Notes under the pieces: model-generated
Told to the model about the DNA's origin: nothing
The model's database searches: none
The model's input: only the letters and a program-made list of their open reading frames with translations
DNA from: Akkermansia muciniphila
Lineage (GTDB): Bacteria > Verrucomicrobiota > Verrucomicrobiia > Verrucomicrobiales > Akkermansiaceae
Assembly (NCBI RefSeq): GCF_040616545.1
Contig: NZ_CP156688.1
Location: 2,356,001 to 2,420,000 of the forward strand
DNA: 64,000 nt
Reading direction: 5' to 3'
Made by a program: the position numbers and the translations under genes
Shown: positions 36,700-45,173 of the stretch, in pieces
How the letters are laid out: each line of letters starts with the position of its first letter
How positions within the stretch are numbered: the first letter of the stretch is position 1

Positions 36700-36880
36700 T
36701 TGCGCCAACCTCAAGCTCACAGGAATTTCCCGGAAGATCGGCGATTCCTGTAAGTCATTGAAACCAGCAGATTGACATTCCCTTCAATAAGATAGAAGGC
36801 GTAAGGATTATGTATCTTGAAAGAGGTTGGCGCAAAGAGCCGTTTGTACCACTAACTTTCAACGCATATTCCCTTCCGCC
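36700..36880 (+). promoter_or_regulatory. Leader of CRISPR array 1, with inverted-repeat module
   Basis: TTGCGCCAACC (36700-36710) and its reverse complement GGTTGGCGCAA (36825-36835) bound a 137-bp module (36700-36836). Exactly 44 bp then separate it from the first repeat. The first ~80 bp closely match the leader of array 2, and the end-to-end length is identical. A TTGACA occurs inside. It probably carries the array promoter and the site for spacer integration. Confidence 0.8.
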
Positions 36881-37302
36881 GTCGCACCCTCACGGGTGCG
36901 TGGATTGAAACACGCCGTTCTCTTCCCATTTAACACTGAAAGAGAGTCGCACCCTCACGGGTGCGTGGATTGAAACTGCAAGGGAGGCCAATCTATCTTC
37001 ATCTTCAGGGGTCGCACCCTCACGGGTGCGTGGATTGAAACAAAACCCTGCTGCCTGTCGGTGCAAGCGGAATATCGTCGCACCCTCACGGGTGCGTGGA
37101 TTGAAACTTTTGCTGGTGAGAGCCATACAAACTCCCTCCTAGTCGCACCCTCACGGGTGCGTGGATTGAAACAAAGGCTTGAATCCTTCGCCGCCTTCGT
37201 TGTACTGTCGCACCCTCACGGGTGCGTGGATTGAAACCGCATCGGCATCCGTATAAGAATTGCCCGTTACTGTCGCACCCTCACGGGTGCGTGGATTGAA
37301 CC
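36881..37302 (+). CRISPR. CRISPR array 1, type I-C-like, 7 repeats / 6 spacers
   Basis: Repeats are 31 bp, starting GTCGCACCC and ending GTGGATTGAAAC, with stem GCACCC / GGGTGC around TCAC. Units start at 36881, 36946, 37011, 37077, 37142, 37207 and 37272, and spacers are 34-35 bp. The last repeat is altered at its 3' end (GAACC for GAAAC), as expected for the leader-distal end. The GATTGAAAC end gives the crRNA 5' handle, so transcription is on the plus strand. Confidence 0.97.
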
Positions 37303-37562
37303 CAAAATGGGTGAATGGACTTTGTCCAAATTGGAACAAGCGTTGGACAGGAATTGCTGCTCTTACAAGGGTATAGTGCTCTGTTTTTTATTCGATCAGC
37401 TATTACTATCAGGAAGGATGGAATTAATTCTGATTAACAAGTAGTTAATCAAGAAAGGGTATTGAAATCCCATCCAAAGAGGGCGTTTGTTGAACAATGG
37501 TATTGGATATTTTAATAGACTGGTATGTGGTTAAACATTAAGCTTCCAGAAAATTAAGGCGC
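37303..37562. other. AT-rich intergenic stretch
   Basis: About 260 bp between array 1 and the acetyltransferase, clearly AT-rich. It contains no convincing ORF, repeat or RNA that I can identify. Confidence 0.5.
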
Positions 37563-37591
37563 TTGATATACTAAATTAGTAATTATATTTT
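37563..37591 (+). promoter_or_regulatory. Possible sigma-70 promoter of the acetyltransferase
   Basis: TTGATA (37563-37568) and TATTTT (37586-37591) are 17 bp apart, 40 bp before the ATG at 37632. Confidence 0.35.
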
Positions 37592-37631
37592 AGAATGTTA
37601 CGTATTAATTACATTGAAGAGAGTTGATAGA

Positions 37632-38126
37632 ATGATCAGGAAGTGTTTGGAATCAGAATTGGAGACGATTTATGAAATTATCAATGATTCTTCCATAGCT
37701 TATAAGGACAGGATTCCTGCTGACAGGTGGAAAGAGCCTTATATGAGCATGGACGAATTGCAGGAACAGATTAACGATGGGGTCATATTTTATTGTTTGG
37801 AAGATGACCTGAATATTCTTGGTGTCATGGGTATTCAGGACCGGAAAGATGTTAACCTGATACGCCATGCGTATGTGAGAACGGATGCACGGAGAGAAGG
37901 GGTGGGAGGCCAACTCCTGCGGTATTTACAGAAAGACCAGGAAAAGCCTATTTTAATAGGTACATGGGCAGATGCTGTATGGGCCATAGAATTCTACCAG
38001 AAGCACGGTTTCCATGTAGTGGAGCGAGAAGAACAAAAACGACTGTTAAAGAAATACTGGGCCATTCCGGCAAGACAGGTGGAGACTTCTGTCGTTCTGG
38101 CAGATGGAAAATATGATGGGAAGTAG
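37632..38126 (+). CDS. GNAT family N-acetyltransferase
   Basis: A 164-residue GNAT protein. RHAYVRTDARREGVGGQLL (about 84-102) is the acetyl-CoA pyrophosphate loop and IEFYQKHGF is the motif B end. The ATG at 37632 is used; an in-frame TTG at 37614 is rejected. Its base composition is more AT-rich than the host genes and resembles the neighbouring cas region, so it probably came with the island. It sits between array 1 and the cas operon but is not a known Cas protein. Confidence 0.82.
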   Translation: MIRKCLESELETIYEIINDSSIAYKDRIPADRWKEPYMSMDELQEQINDGVIFYCLEDDLNILGVMGIQDRKDVNLIRHAYVRTDARREGVGGQLLRYLQKDQEKPILIGTWADAVWAIEFYQKHGFHVVEREEQKRLLKKYWAIPARQVETSVVLADGKYDGK

Positions 38127-38285
38127 CCTATGGCCCGGAAACAGTGTTCCCTGTGTGATATTCTAAAAAGATAGTATGATGGTTTTTTTGTTTTGAGTCC
38201 TAGGGTGTGTTTGTATTTAAAATCAGTTATTGAATTTGTGTGTGAATTGTAGCTTGTGGATACATCCAGTGGTATAGATTTGTAC

Positions 38286-38322
38286 AAAAAACACCCTTCA
38301 CTAATAAAAGTGAAGGGTGTTT
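38286..38322 (-). terminator. Terminator after cas7
   Basis: AAACACCCTTCAC (38289-38301) pairs with GTGAAGGGTGTTT (38310-38322) around an 8-base loop. On the minus strand it is followed by T6, fitting the end of the interference operon 20 bp past cas7. Confidence 0.85.
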
Positions 38323-38343
38323 GCATTCTTGATGGGAAAAGTT

Positions 38344-39168
38344 TTAGAAACCTTCTATGATTTCAGGCTTCAAACCGGGAAGATCATATTTTTCTGCAAT
38401 GGTTCCATCCAGGGTGATTTCTATGGAGTGGTGAACCTTGGCGGAGGAGTATTGACCGCTTTTACAGTTATGTTCCCACCAGATGACTTTCTGGACGGAC
38501 ATGCTGCCTTCCGGGCGGGCAGAGGAGGCGTCTCCTTCAAACATCTGCGGGAGAACTTGCTTCAGGAGGGATGCGTCTTTATCAGAGAAGCCTGTCAGCT
38601 CGGCCAGTTGCGGATTGATTGCTCCAAAGAAGACATAGGTTCCCTTGTCTATTCTGTATTTCATTCCCATGGTGTCGGAAGTTTTTTTGCTGCCGTCTCC
38701 ATCATTGCTGACGCTTTTGGTGATTTGGGTGCTGGTGACGTTGACTGTATCCGTACTGAAAGCAGGTTGAATGCTCACCGGGCCACGGATGCCGATGGAG
38801 ACTCCTGTTCCTTTTTCTGCCCCTTTATCTTTTAGGGCAAAGACTTGTCCGAAGGCACGCACATCATACCATTCCTGGCAGGCTTTTTGCGCTAGTTCGG
38901 CAGATGTTCCTTTTTGCTTCAGAATGGGGGTGGCGCGCTCTTTCAGTGTTTTACAATCGTCTACACGCTTATCATCTGATTGGACAAAAATTTTCTGTCC
39001 CATGTCCAGCAGCTTGTTGCGGATTTTTCTCTTGAGACAGACGTCGGAGATTTCTCCCAGGCCTTCCAATGTCGTCCGGGGACGGTTGCCGTTAAGCGGA
39101 TCTCCGTTTGGATTGGCATTCGTAACGGTGAAGATGACGGCAAAGTCAATTTTATGATTAAGGCTCAT
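38344..39168 (-). CDS. cas7c: Type I-C CRISPR-associated protein Cas7 (Csd2)
   Basis: Cas7 forms the backbone of the I-C Cascade along the crRNA. The 274-residue protein has the family N-terminus IDFAVIFTVTNANPNGDPLNGNRP (residues 7-30), RNKLLD and VSIGIRGPVSIQPAFS. It is the last gene of the leftward cas3-cas5-cas8c-cas7 operon, 41 bp after cas8c. Confidence 0.95.
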   Translation of the reverse strand: MSLNHKIDFAVIFTVTNANPNGDPLNGNRPRTTLEGLGEISDVCLKRKIRNKLLDMGQKIFVQSDDKRVDDCKTLKERATPILKQKGTSAELAQKACQEWYDVRAFGQVFALKDKGAEKGTGVSIGIRGPVSIQPAFSTDTVNVTSTQITKSVSNDGDGSKKTSDTMGMKYRIDKGTYVFFGAINPQLAELTGFSDKDASLLKQVLPQMFEGDASSARPEGSMSVQKVIWWEHNCKSGQYSSAKVHHSIEITLDGTIAEKYDLPGLKPEIIEGF

Positions 39169-39209
39169 GATGTTGTTCTATGGTATGAGTTGATAATTGG
39201 TTGTAAGAA

Positions 39210-39608
39210 TTATTCTGCTGATTGAGCGTTTTTTTCTTCCTTAGTTTTATAAATGAATGCTCTTTGACAATGGTAGCCAAGCAGGTAAGCTCCTGTTAAC
39301 GGTGCATTGTCCAGAAGTTGTTCTAGAAGAAAGGTATCCATAATATTGTCTAGGTATTCGTCATATTTTTTCAAATAAGGAATAGTTTTCCCGTTTCTAT
39401 GCAGAATGTTCCTATAAGGCTGAATACTTTTTTCCAGCATGGGCCAGGTTTCAGCTGGACGCTGTTGGAAACGTTGCATGAATTTTTCCGCGTTGGTAGG
39501 GCGGGAGGTATCCGTGACCTTTAATGCTAATGCTTCAATAGCTTCCGCAACGGCTAAAAGACGGCCGAAGAGGTAACTGCGGTCTGTGATGGATGAATCA
39601 AGGCTCAT
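39210..39608 (-). CDS. cas11c: Possible Cas11c from an internal start in cas8c
   Basis: In characterised type I-C systems the small subunit Cas11c is translated from an internal start within cas8c. Here an in-frame ATG at 39608 (codon 532) would give a 132-residue helical protein starting MSLDSSITDRSYLFGRLLA, about the right size. No clear Shine-Dalgarno precedes it. This is inference from the known family arrangement. Confidence 0.5.
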   Translation of the reverse strand: MSLDSSITDRSYLFGRLLAVAEAIEALALKVTDTSRPTNAEKFMQRFQQRPAETWPMLEKSIQPYRNILHRNGKTIPYLKKYDEYLDNIMDTFLLEQLLDNAPLTGAYLLGYHCQRAFIYKTKEEKNAQSAE

Positions 39609-41201
39609 AATGTCTGAGGATGAAGTGTGTGTTTGAGGGTGATTATAAAGATAGATGGAGCAGGATACGCCCAGGGTCATTTCCCATTCCCACCATTCCA
39701 TGGAATGCCGTTTGGAGGCCTGGAGGATGCATTGTTTTTCCAAGTCCGGGGGGATGGGAAGGTTTTGAAGAACGCAGGGAAGCAGCCTAGAAAGGGCATG
39801 TTTTCTTAGCTTGTCATCCACTTTGCTTCCATAGGCCGCTTTGACAATCATGGAAATGGATGGTGCCCCGATATAGGAGCGGTCGTTCCCTTCCTTGTCT
39901 TTGGGGAGATGCTGCTTCCAGCTGGCCCTGGAATGCCAGGCAAGCAGGTTGTTAAGATAGTCAGAGACAGAGAATTCCTGAAAACTGGAAAGGGACATGC
40001 GTCCCGGAGATGCTGAGTTCAAACTTAGAACCAGAACCCGGTTGTCCATATCATTTTCATTCAGAGAAGTTTGCAGACGTTCTTTTCCGCCTCCCGATAG
40101 TTCTTTTTTGAATTGTTTAACCAGTTGGATCACCTGATCATTCGGAGTTGGTTGGTCAGGCGCGTAGTGTTGCCATTCTTGTACATTGCCGCAGGGGGAG
40201 GGTACATTGAGCAAGCCTGGAGACCATGCAAGAACGACAAGATCTCCATCATACCAGCCCTGGCGGGAGATAAGCCAGCGAAGCGCGCTGTGGGCCTTTT
40301 GAGTGACTTCCGTACTTACTCCGCAAGCTTCATCCGCTTCAATGAATTTTCCCCGGTAAGTGTAACCGGAACTGTCATTGGAGGAAATGAGTTTAGCTTT
40401 GTCTCCGGCGTTTCTGATCCGTGCCGGATGGTTGGCTGCCAGCGGTGCGGTTTGTCCCAGAATGTAGCACATTCCCCGCTTGGTAGATTTGGATTCCGTA
40501 TAGCGCCTCCAGGATTCGTACATGGAGGGGTCATGGTATACTTCCACAGGGCTTCCGTCCCTGCTGTTGACTTTCCACCGTATGAACGCATTTTCCTGGG
40601 TGGAGGCGCCAAGGATTTCAAAGATGGAAGGCATCTCCTGTTTGTCCCCTTTCCACGTAGGAATCAGGGTGTTGGTGGAATTTCCTACATGCAGGATTCC
40701 CTCTTTAACCAAGTCGGCGATTAGGGATTTTTTACGGATATAGGCCAGAATGGCTTTCAGTTTTATATTGTCGGGATCAAAGGCCGCCCATTCCGACAGT
40801 TGTTGTTCATATTGCTCATAAGATTCAAGCAGAATTTTAAGCTGCTTGGTCCGTTTGGCCGGGGTTTCAGCCGGAGGGAAGTAGTCCGTATTGTCTCCTG
40901 CCACATATTGGAGCTTGTCGCACAGAGGGTGGGGACACGCCCCGCTGGTGCGGCCTCCGGAAGCTTCCGTAACGGGAATGATGGTGGGCTGTGTGTTTGG
41001 ATTGTTGAGAGAGGCATTGACAAGCTCTCCCTGTTTGTTCAGGGTGATGGTGATGTGGGCATTCTGCATGCTATGATACAGCGGCAGAAGAGGTGTGATA
41101 AGGCGCTCCTTTCGGTTGCCTTGGGCCGGTTCTTTGTCAATGCGTCCTATGTAATCACGGTTTTGTTCGTAGGTAGCATATAAGGCGTGCATCCAGTTCA
41201 T
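39210..41201 (-). CDS. cas8c: Type I-C CRISPR-associated protein Cas8c (Csd1)
   Basis: The large subunit of I-C Cascade, thought to read the PAM. The 663-residue protein matches the Csd1 pattern: MNWMHALYATYEQNRDYIG at the start, ISRQGWYDGDLVVLAWSPGL in the middle, and RSYLFGRLLAVAEAIE in the C-terminal helical part. In characterised I-C systems the C-terminal part is also made separately as Cas11c, and an internal ATG at the right place exists here. It lies 16 bp after cas5. Confidence 0.95.
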   Translation of the reverse strand: MNWMHALYATYEQNRDYIGRIDKEPAQGNRKERLITPLLPLYHSMQNAHITITLNKQGELVNASLNNPNTQPTIIPVTEASGGRTSGACPHPLCDKLQYVAGDNTDYFPPAETPAKRTKQLKILLESYEQYEQQLSEWAAFDPDNIKLKAILAYIRKKSLIADLVKEGILHVGNSTNTLIPTWKGDKQEMPSIFEILGASTQENAFIRWKVNSRDGSPVEVYHDPSMYESWRRYTESKSTKRGMCYILGQTAPLAANHPARIRNAGDKAKLISSNDSSGYTYRGKFIEADEACGVSTEVTQKAHSALRWLISRQGWYDGDLVVLAWSPGLLNVPSPCGNVQEWQHYAPDQPTPNDQVIQLVKQFKKELSGGGKERLQTSLNENDMDNRVLVLSLNSASPGRMSLSSFQEFSVSDYLNNLLAWHSRASWKQHLPKDKEGNDRSYIGAPSISMIVKAAYGSKVDDKLRKHALSRLLPCVLQNLPIPPDLEKQCILQASKRHSMEWWEWEMTLGVSCSIYLYNHPQTHTSSSDIMSLDSSITDRSYLFGRLLAVAEAIEALALKVTDTSRPTNAEKFMQRFQQRPAETWPMLEKSIQPYRNILHRNGKTIPYLKKYDEYLDNIMDTFLLEQLLDNAPLTGAYLLGYHCQRAFIYKTKEEKNAQSAE

Positions 41202-41217
41202 CGCTTTTTTTCTCCTT

Positions 41218-41913
41218 TCATTTTTCCAGGCTCAGATCATCCAGTCCGCTGGATTTTGGCGGGCATGCCGCCATGGGACGCACATGTTTGACGATTTGGC
41301 ATTCCTCAGGACGAATGAAACGGACGATTCCATTTTCCATGACAGGACGCCAGAAACGTATGGAAAGCTCGTCTTTTCCCGTCTCGTCCGGATAGTTGAA
41401 TCCATGGAACATCAGGCCAAAGGAGGTTTCTCCGTAATTGTCATAGAAACTTTTACCTTCTCCAAAACGGCATGGCTCCACGTAAGCTTGGCATTCCCGG
41501 GTGCCCAGGGAGATATCCCGGCGGCCACCGCGTTCAATCATGCGCCGGGCGATTTCATAGTGTTTGCCATCTATCCGGTCCCTGCTCATATCTGGACGGT
41601 GCATGTTCCATTCAAAGTGCGCCTTAACCTGGTATTCCACATCCTGCAGGTAGGTATATACGGACAAATCCACGCCTGCCTCATGGTATTTAATCAATTT
41701 CATGTTTTTGGGGACCAGGCGGATGGGGGCTATTACCCTCACTTCATCAATTATCCAGATCAGAGTAGGTTTCCAGTAGATTGCTTTTATAATTCCCTTC
41801 AGGGCTTCATAAGTGGGGATTTGGTAGGAACATTTTTCTCCGCCTATCCGGGTGAGGGGGTCGGAGAAAAGAGCATATTTACCGTAAACCTTAAATTCGA
41901 CTTGATTGAGCAT
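41218..41913 (-). CDS. cas5c: Type I-C CRISPR-associated protein Cas5
   Basis: In type I-C, Cas5 replaces Cas6 as the endonuclease that cuts the repeat hairpin and then caps the crRNA 5' handle. The product has the core VYGKYALFSDPLTRIGGEK with SYQIPTYEALKGI, and the C-terminal HGFNYPDE region. The start at 41913 (231 residues) fits the family; a longer frame to 41967 would overlap cas3 by 31 bp and add residues unlike the family. It must recognise two repeat variants. Confidence 0.93.
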   Translation of the reverse strand: MLNQVEFKVYGKYALFSDPLTRIGGEKCSYQIPTYEALKGIIKAIYWKPTLIWIIDEVRVIAPIRLVPKNMKLIKYHEAGVDLSVYTYLQDVEYQVKAHFEWNMHRPDMSRDRIDGKHYEIARRMIERGGRRDISLGTRECQAYVEPCRFGEGKSFYDNYGETSFGLMFHGFNYPDETGKDELSIRFWRPVMENGIVRFIRPEECQIVKHVRPMAACPPKSSGLDDLSLEK

Positions 41914-41936
41914 GAATGTGAAGTTGTTGAAGATTC

Positions 41937-44408
41937 CTATGGCTGGGAGAGGGTTAGAGCGCCGCAAGTGTCACCCGGATGTGCGAGAAAGCCCAGGAAT
42001 GGATCATATTTATCTGCATTAACAGTATAAATATCCATTCTCTCCTGTATACGCATAATCTCTCCCGCATTCAAGTATTTTTCCAGATTTTGGTTGGAAA
42101 TGGGGACGGAATAGGCTCTGGATTTTTGAAGGCAGTCATTCCATTGTTTCCATTCCTCCTCCGTGTGGGGATTCATGTTCCAAAGTATTTTCTGGTATTT
42201 TTTGCCTTCTCCATATGAGGTAAGAACGGCCATTGTGTTTTCTTGTATGGGATGGTATTGATACGCTGCCGAGGCAAAGGCCTGGAAAAGGCGTAGAGAA
42301 CCGTATTTAGGCTGTTGGCGTAGAACTGGCATCAGTTTGAAATTCAGGGATAAAGCATCTTCCATGTTGGTGGAGAGGCCGGAACATGGGAACGGGTAAG
42401 ACAGGTGGTCATGATTGTGTGTTTGGGTGAGCTTGCCGTGAAATTCCTTAAAATAAAGGGCAACGGATTTATTGCCTAAGATTTCCTCCTCTTCAGGATC
42501 ACGAATCAGGTCCATTGCGATTTCCTTTCCGATTTCAAGTTCCGGTAAAGATCCCAGTTTTTCCAGTTTGTTTGCAGGATTGATAAGGATGATTTTTCCT
42601 CCTGGGCGCGAGGCGTCTCTGTTGCAGCGGCCTGCCGCCTGCGTGCAGGAGTCCAGACCGGCTACGCTCCGGATGATGACGTCAAAGTCCACATCCACTC
42701 CGGCTTCAATCAGGCCGGTGCTGATGCAGACTACGGTTTTCCCCATGGTCCTGGCTTTTTGCAGGGATACCTTGTCAATTTGGTTTGTAATGATTTCCTT
42801 CCTGTGGGCGGGGCACATGTTGGTGCTGAGGTGGAGGATGTGAGCCTCGGCATACAGGTTCCGGCAATCGGAGGCCAGTTTAGCTGCCAAGCTTTTGGTG
42901 TTGACGATTACCAGGGTAGGACCGTTTGCGGAAGCCTGCTCCATGATGAAATTTCTCATTCTTTCCACAGTCCAGTAATTGGAGGGTTTTATTTCACTGT
43001 AGACCTTGCATTGGCGGAATTGGTTAAATTGATCGAAGAAGGCTTGACTGTCCGGAATAATAGGTGTTTCAACAAGGTGATCATGCGCGTCTGTTTCTGT
43101 TGGCGCTTCCGGAGGGGTTGCGGTGCAGCGGATAGTGCTGCTGTGGCAAATGCCGGAGAGGAAGTCCAGAGAATGTTCAAAAAGCCGCAGGGAGGTGAGG
43201 GGGATGGCCTGTACTTCGTCAAAAATCACCACGGCATTCGCCAGGGAATGCATGCGGCGCATATGCTGCTTGCCGAATGCGTATAGTGCATTCAGGTATT
43301 GCACGGCTGTAGTGAGTATGATGGGTACATTCCATGTTTGAGTAGCTTCCATGTACCATGTTTTTTTTTCCGGCGTCCAGGGTTCCTCTTCTCCTGTTTT
43401 ATTGAGGGTCTCCTGCACCAGATTGGAATGGTGTTCCAGAATACATTCCTTGTATTCGTCTCCGAGCGCTTCTTTAATTGAATTTGCCGTCTGGTCAAGA
43501 ATGGAAGTATAGGGAATGACGTAAATGATGCGGGACAAATGATGCCGCCGCGCATGTTCCAAGGCGAATCTGAGACTTGAAAGGGTTTTTCCTGCACCGG
43601 TAGGCAGCGTAAGGCTCCATTTGCCAACGCGGCCTCCCGCGGCCTGAAAACATTCCTGCGACATGGCAGCCCTACTTTGGTTCATGGGTGTTTCAGTTTT
43701 GAAGGAACCAAGGTGTTTGTTCAGGTTGTTTTGCATTCCTTCCCAATCCGGTTTAGGAATGCTGTCGTGGCTTCCTCTGCCGGACGCACTTGTGTAATCC
43801 GCTTCAATCAGACTGCTCAGACAGAACCGTGCGATCAAACCATAATGGAATGAAACTTTTTTTTGGGAATGGCCGAACAGAGAGAGAATGCGTGTATGGA
43901 TATTCTTGAGTTCCCTCCCCAATTCCGGGTTTTCCAGAAGGGAATAATAGTGTTTTTTTTCCGAAGATGTTAGTTTTGATAAGATTTCATCAAGATGAGT
44001 TTTCTCTCTGGATTTTTCCATACGCTGTGCGAATACGGCATCGCCGGACATCGTTCCCCGGAAGCAGTCTATCAGAGAAGGATGATGGTGAGAGGCAATG
44101 CATAAAGCAATGATTTGCCTGAAAACAAAAAATTCTTCCGCTTCCGGTACCACGGGGAAATAGTTCCAGACAAATTGGGCACCAGCCGTGGAGTGATCTA
44201 TACCTCCTTTTTGGATTGGAGGAGTGAGGTTTTGCGAGAGGAAATCCATGTATTCCTGAAACTCCGCGCTCATTTTGCCGAAGTCATGCATGCCGCCAAT
44301 CAAGGCCCCCAGCTGTGGTAACCCTATGAAGGCAAGTAGGGTAGACATAGTACGAGTGCACTCCTGTTCATGGGTGGAAAGGAGTTGATGGGGACGGGCC
44401 TGGTACAT
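41937..44408 (-). CDS. cas3: CRISPR-associated helicase/nuclease Cas3 (HD + DExH)
   Basis: Cas3 is recruited by Cascade to unwind and degrade target DNA. The 823-residue protein has an N-terminal HD nuclease (His13, HD at 41-42 in GGMHDFGK, His72 in GIDHSTAG) and a superfamily 2 helicase: LPTGAGKTLSS (motif I), VIFDEVQAIP (motif II), and the motif VI region AAGRCNR. Motifs are intact, so interference could be functional. It is the first gene of the leftward operon, 96 bp from the diverging cas4 start. Confidence 0.95.
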   Translation of the reverse strand: MYQARPHQLLSTHEQECTRTMSTLLAFIGLPQLGALIGGMHDFGKMSAEFQEYMDFLSQNLTPPIQKGGIDHSTAGAQFVWNYFPVVPEAEEFFVFRQIIALCIASHHHPSLIDCFRGTMSGDAVFAQRMEKSREKTHLDEILSKLTSSEKKHYYSLLENPELGRELKNIHTRILSLFGHSQKKVSFHYGLIARFCLSSLIEADYTSASGRGSHDSIPKPDWEGMQNNLNKHLGSFKTETPMNQSRAAMSQECFQAAGGRVGKWSLTLPTGAGKTLSSLRFALEHARRHHLSRIIYVIPYTSILDQTANSIKEALGDEYKECILEHHSNLVQETLNKTGEEEPWTPEKKTWYMEATQTWNVPIILTTAVQYLNALYAFGKQHMRRMHSLANAVVIFDEVQAIPLTSLRLFEHSLDFLSGICHSSTIRCTATPPEAPTETDAHDHLVETPIIPDSQAFFDQFNQFRQCKVYSEIKPSNYWTVERMRNFIMEQASANGPTLVIVNTKSLAAKLASDCRNLYAEAHILHLSTNMCPAHRKEIITNQIDKVSLQKARTMGKTVVCISTGLIEAGVDVDFDVIIRSVAGLDSCTQAAGRCNRDASRPGGKIILINPANKLEKLGSLPELEIGKEIAMDLIRDPEEEEILGNKSVALYFKEFHGKLTQTHNHDHLSYPFPCSGLSTNMEDALSLNFKLMPVLRQQPKYGSLRLFQAFASAAYQYHPIQENTMAVLTSYGEGKKYQKILWNMNPHTEEEWKQWNDCLQKSRAYSVPISNQNLEKYLNAGEIMRIQERMDIYTVNADKYDPFLGFLAHPGDTCGALTLSQP

Positions 44409-44504
44409 GATGAACCATGATAGATGCCATGTATTTGTTTACAAGATATGAATTGATTTTTTTAACATTTTATTTAGGGTTCCATCCTGAACAGAATTTC
44501 CAAG
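44409..44504. promoter_or_regulatory. Divergent cas promoter region
   Basis: An AT-rich 96-bp gap between the cas3 start (leftward) and the cas4 start (rightward). It must hold promoters for both operons and is the natural place for joint regulation. No repeat unit or operator is evident. Confidence 0.4.
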
Positions 44505-45173
44505 ATGTCTTCAACTCTCTTCTCCATACCCTTGGCGGCATTGCAGCATTATCTGTACTGTCCCAGGTAGTGCGCTTTGATTCATCTGGAATGCGCATGG
44601 GAGGAGAACCAGTTCACGGCAGAGGGAAATGTATTTCATGAACGGGCTGATTCCGGGATGACGGAAACCCGCGGATTGAAAAAAGTGCTGCGCTCCCTTC
44701 ATGTTTCTTCCGCACAGTGGGGTATTCACGGGATTGCGGATGTGGTGGAAGCCGTTTATGCTGAAAAGGGCGGTGAGGCAGTGTCCATGACACCCGTGGA
44801 ATACAAGGTGGGGAAACCCAAGCCGCATCGTGCGGATGAAGTGCAGGTGTGCGCCCAGGCACTATGTCTGGAGGAAATGTTCAAGGTGGAAATTCCTTCC
44901 GGTTTTTTATTTTACGGAAAGACCCAGAGAAGGCTTGAAGTGGTATTTGACCAGGAATTGCGTTCCCTGACAGCCCAGGTTATCTGTAGTGCCAGGGAAG
45001 TGCTGACGGGCATTGTTACGCCATTGCCCCATTATTCCAAGGGCTGCAAGTCCTGTTCCCTGGTCAATGATTGCCTGCCTTCCGTGTGCCGGGAGCACAG
45101 GCAGGCCCTGAAAGCCCGGGTGGATGATGTGTTTGAGGACAGCCTTGGCGCAAGTGAAGCTGATGATTTATGA
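44505..45173 (+). pseudogene. cas4: cas4 with in-frame amber codon (TAG at 44568-44570)
   Basis: Cas4 is a RecB-like, Fe-S nuclease that trims and selects PAM-bearing prespacers. Reading from ATG 44505 gives MSSTLFSIPLAALQHYLYCPR, then TAG, then CALIHLECAWEENQFTAEG. The TAG replaces what is normally a glutamine (CAG, one base away) in the YCPRQ motif, right after the first cluster cysteine. The rest of the 222-codon frame is intact: GIHGIADVVEA, VEYKVGK, QVCAQALC and the C-terminal cluster CKSCSLVNDC. Restart at TTG 44577 or ATG 44658 would lose the first cysteine. It overlaps cas1 by 4 bp. It is a nonsense allele, a readthrough gene or a base error. Confidence 0.85.

Noticed and set aside
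36890-37339. Short repetitive frames over array 1
   Set aside because: They translate repeat units (PRTREGAT-type) and are CRISPR artefacts.
44568-44570. Genome-wide recoding of TAG as an explanation for the cas4 stop
   Set aside because: TAG ends other normal genes here (coaD at 1238-1240), so TAG is a standard stop.
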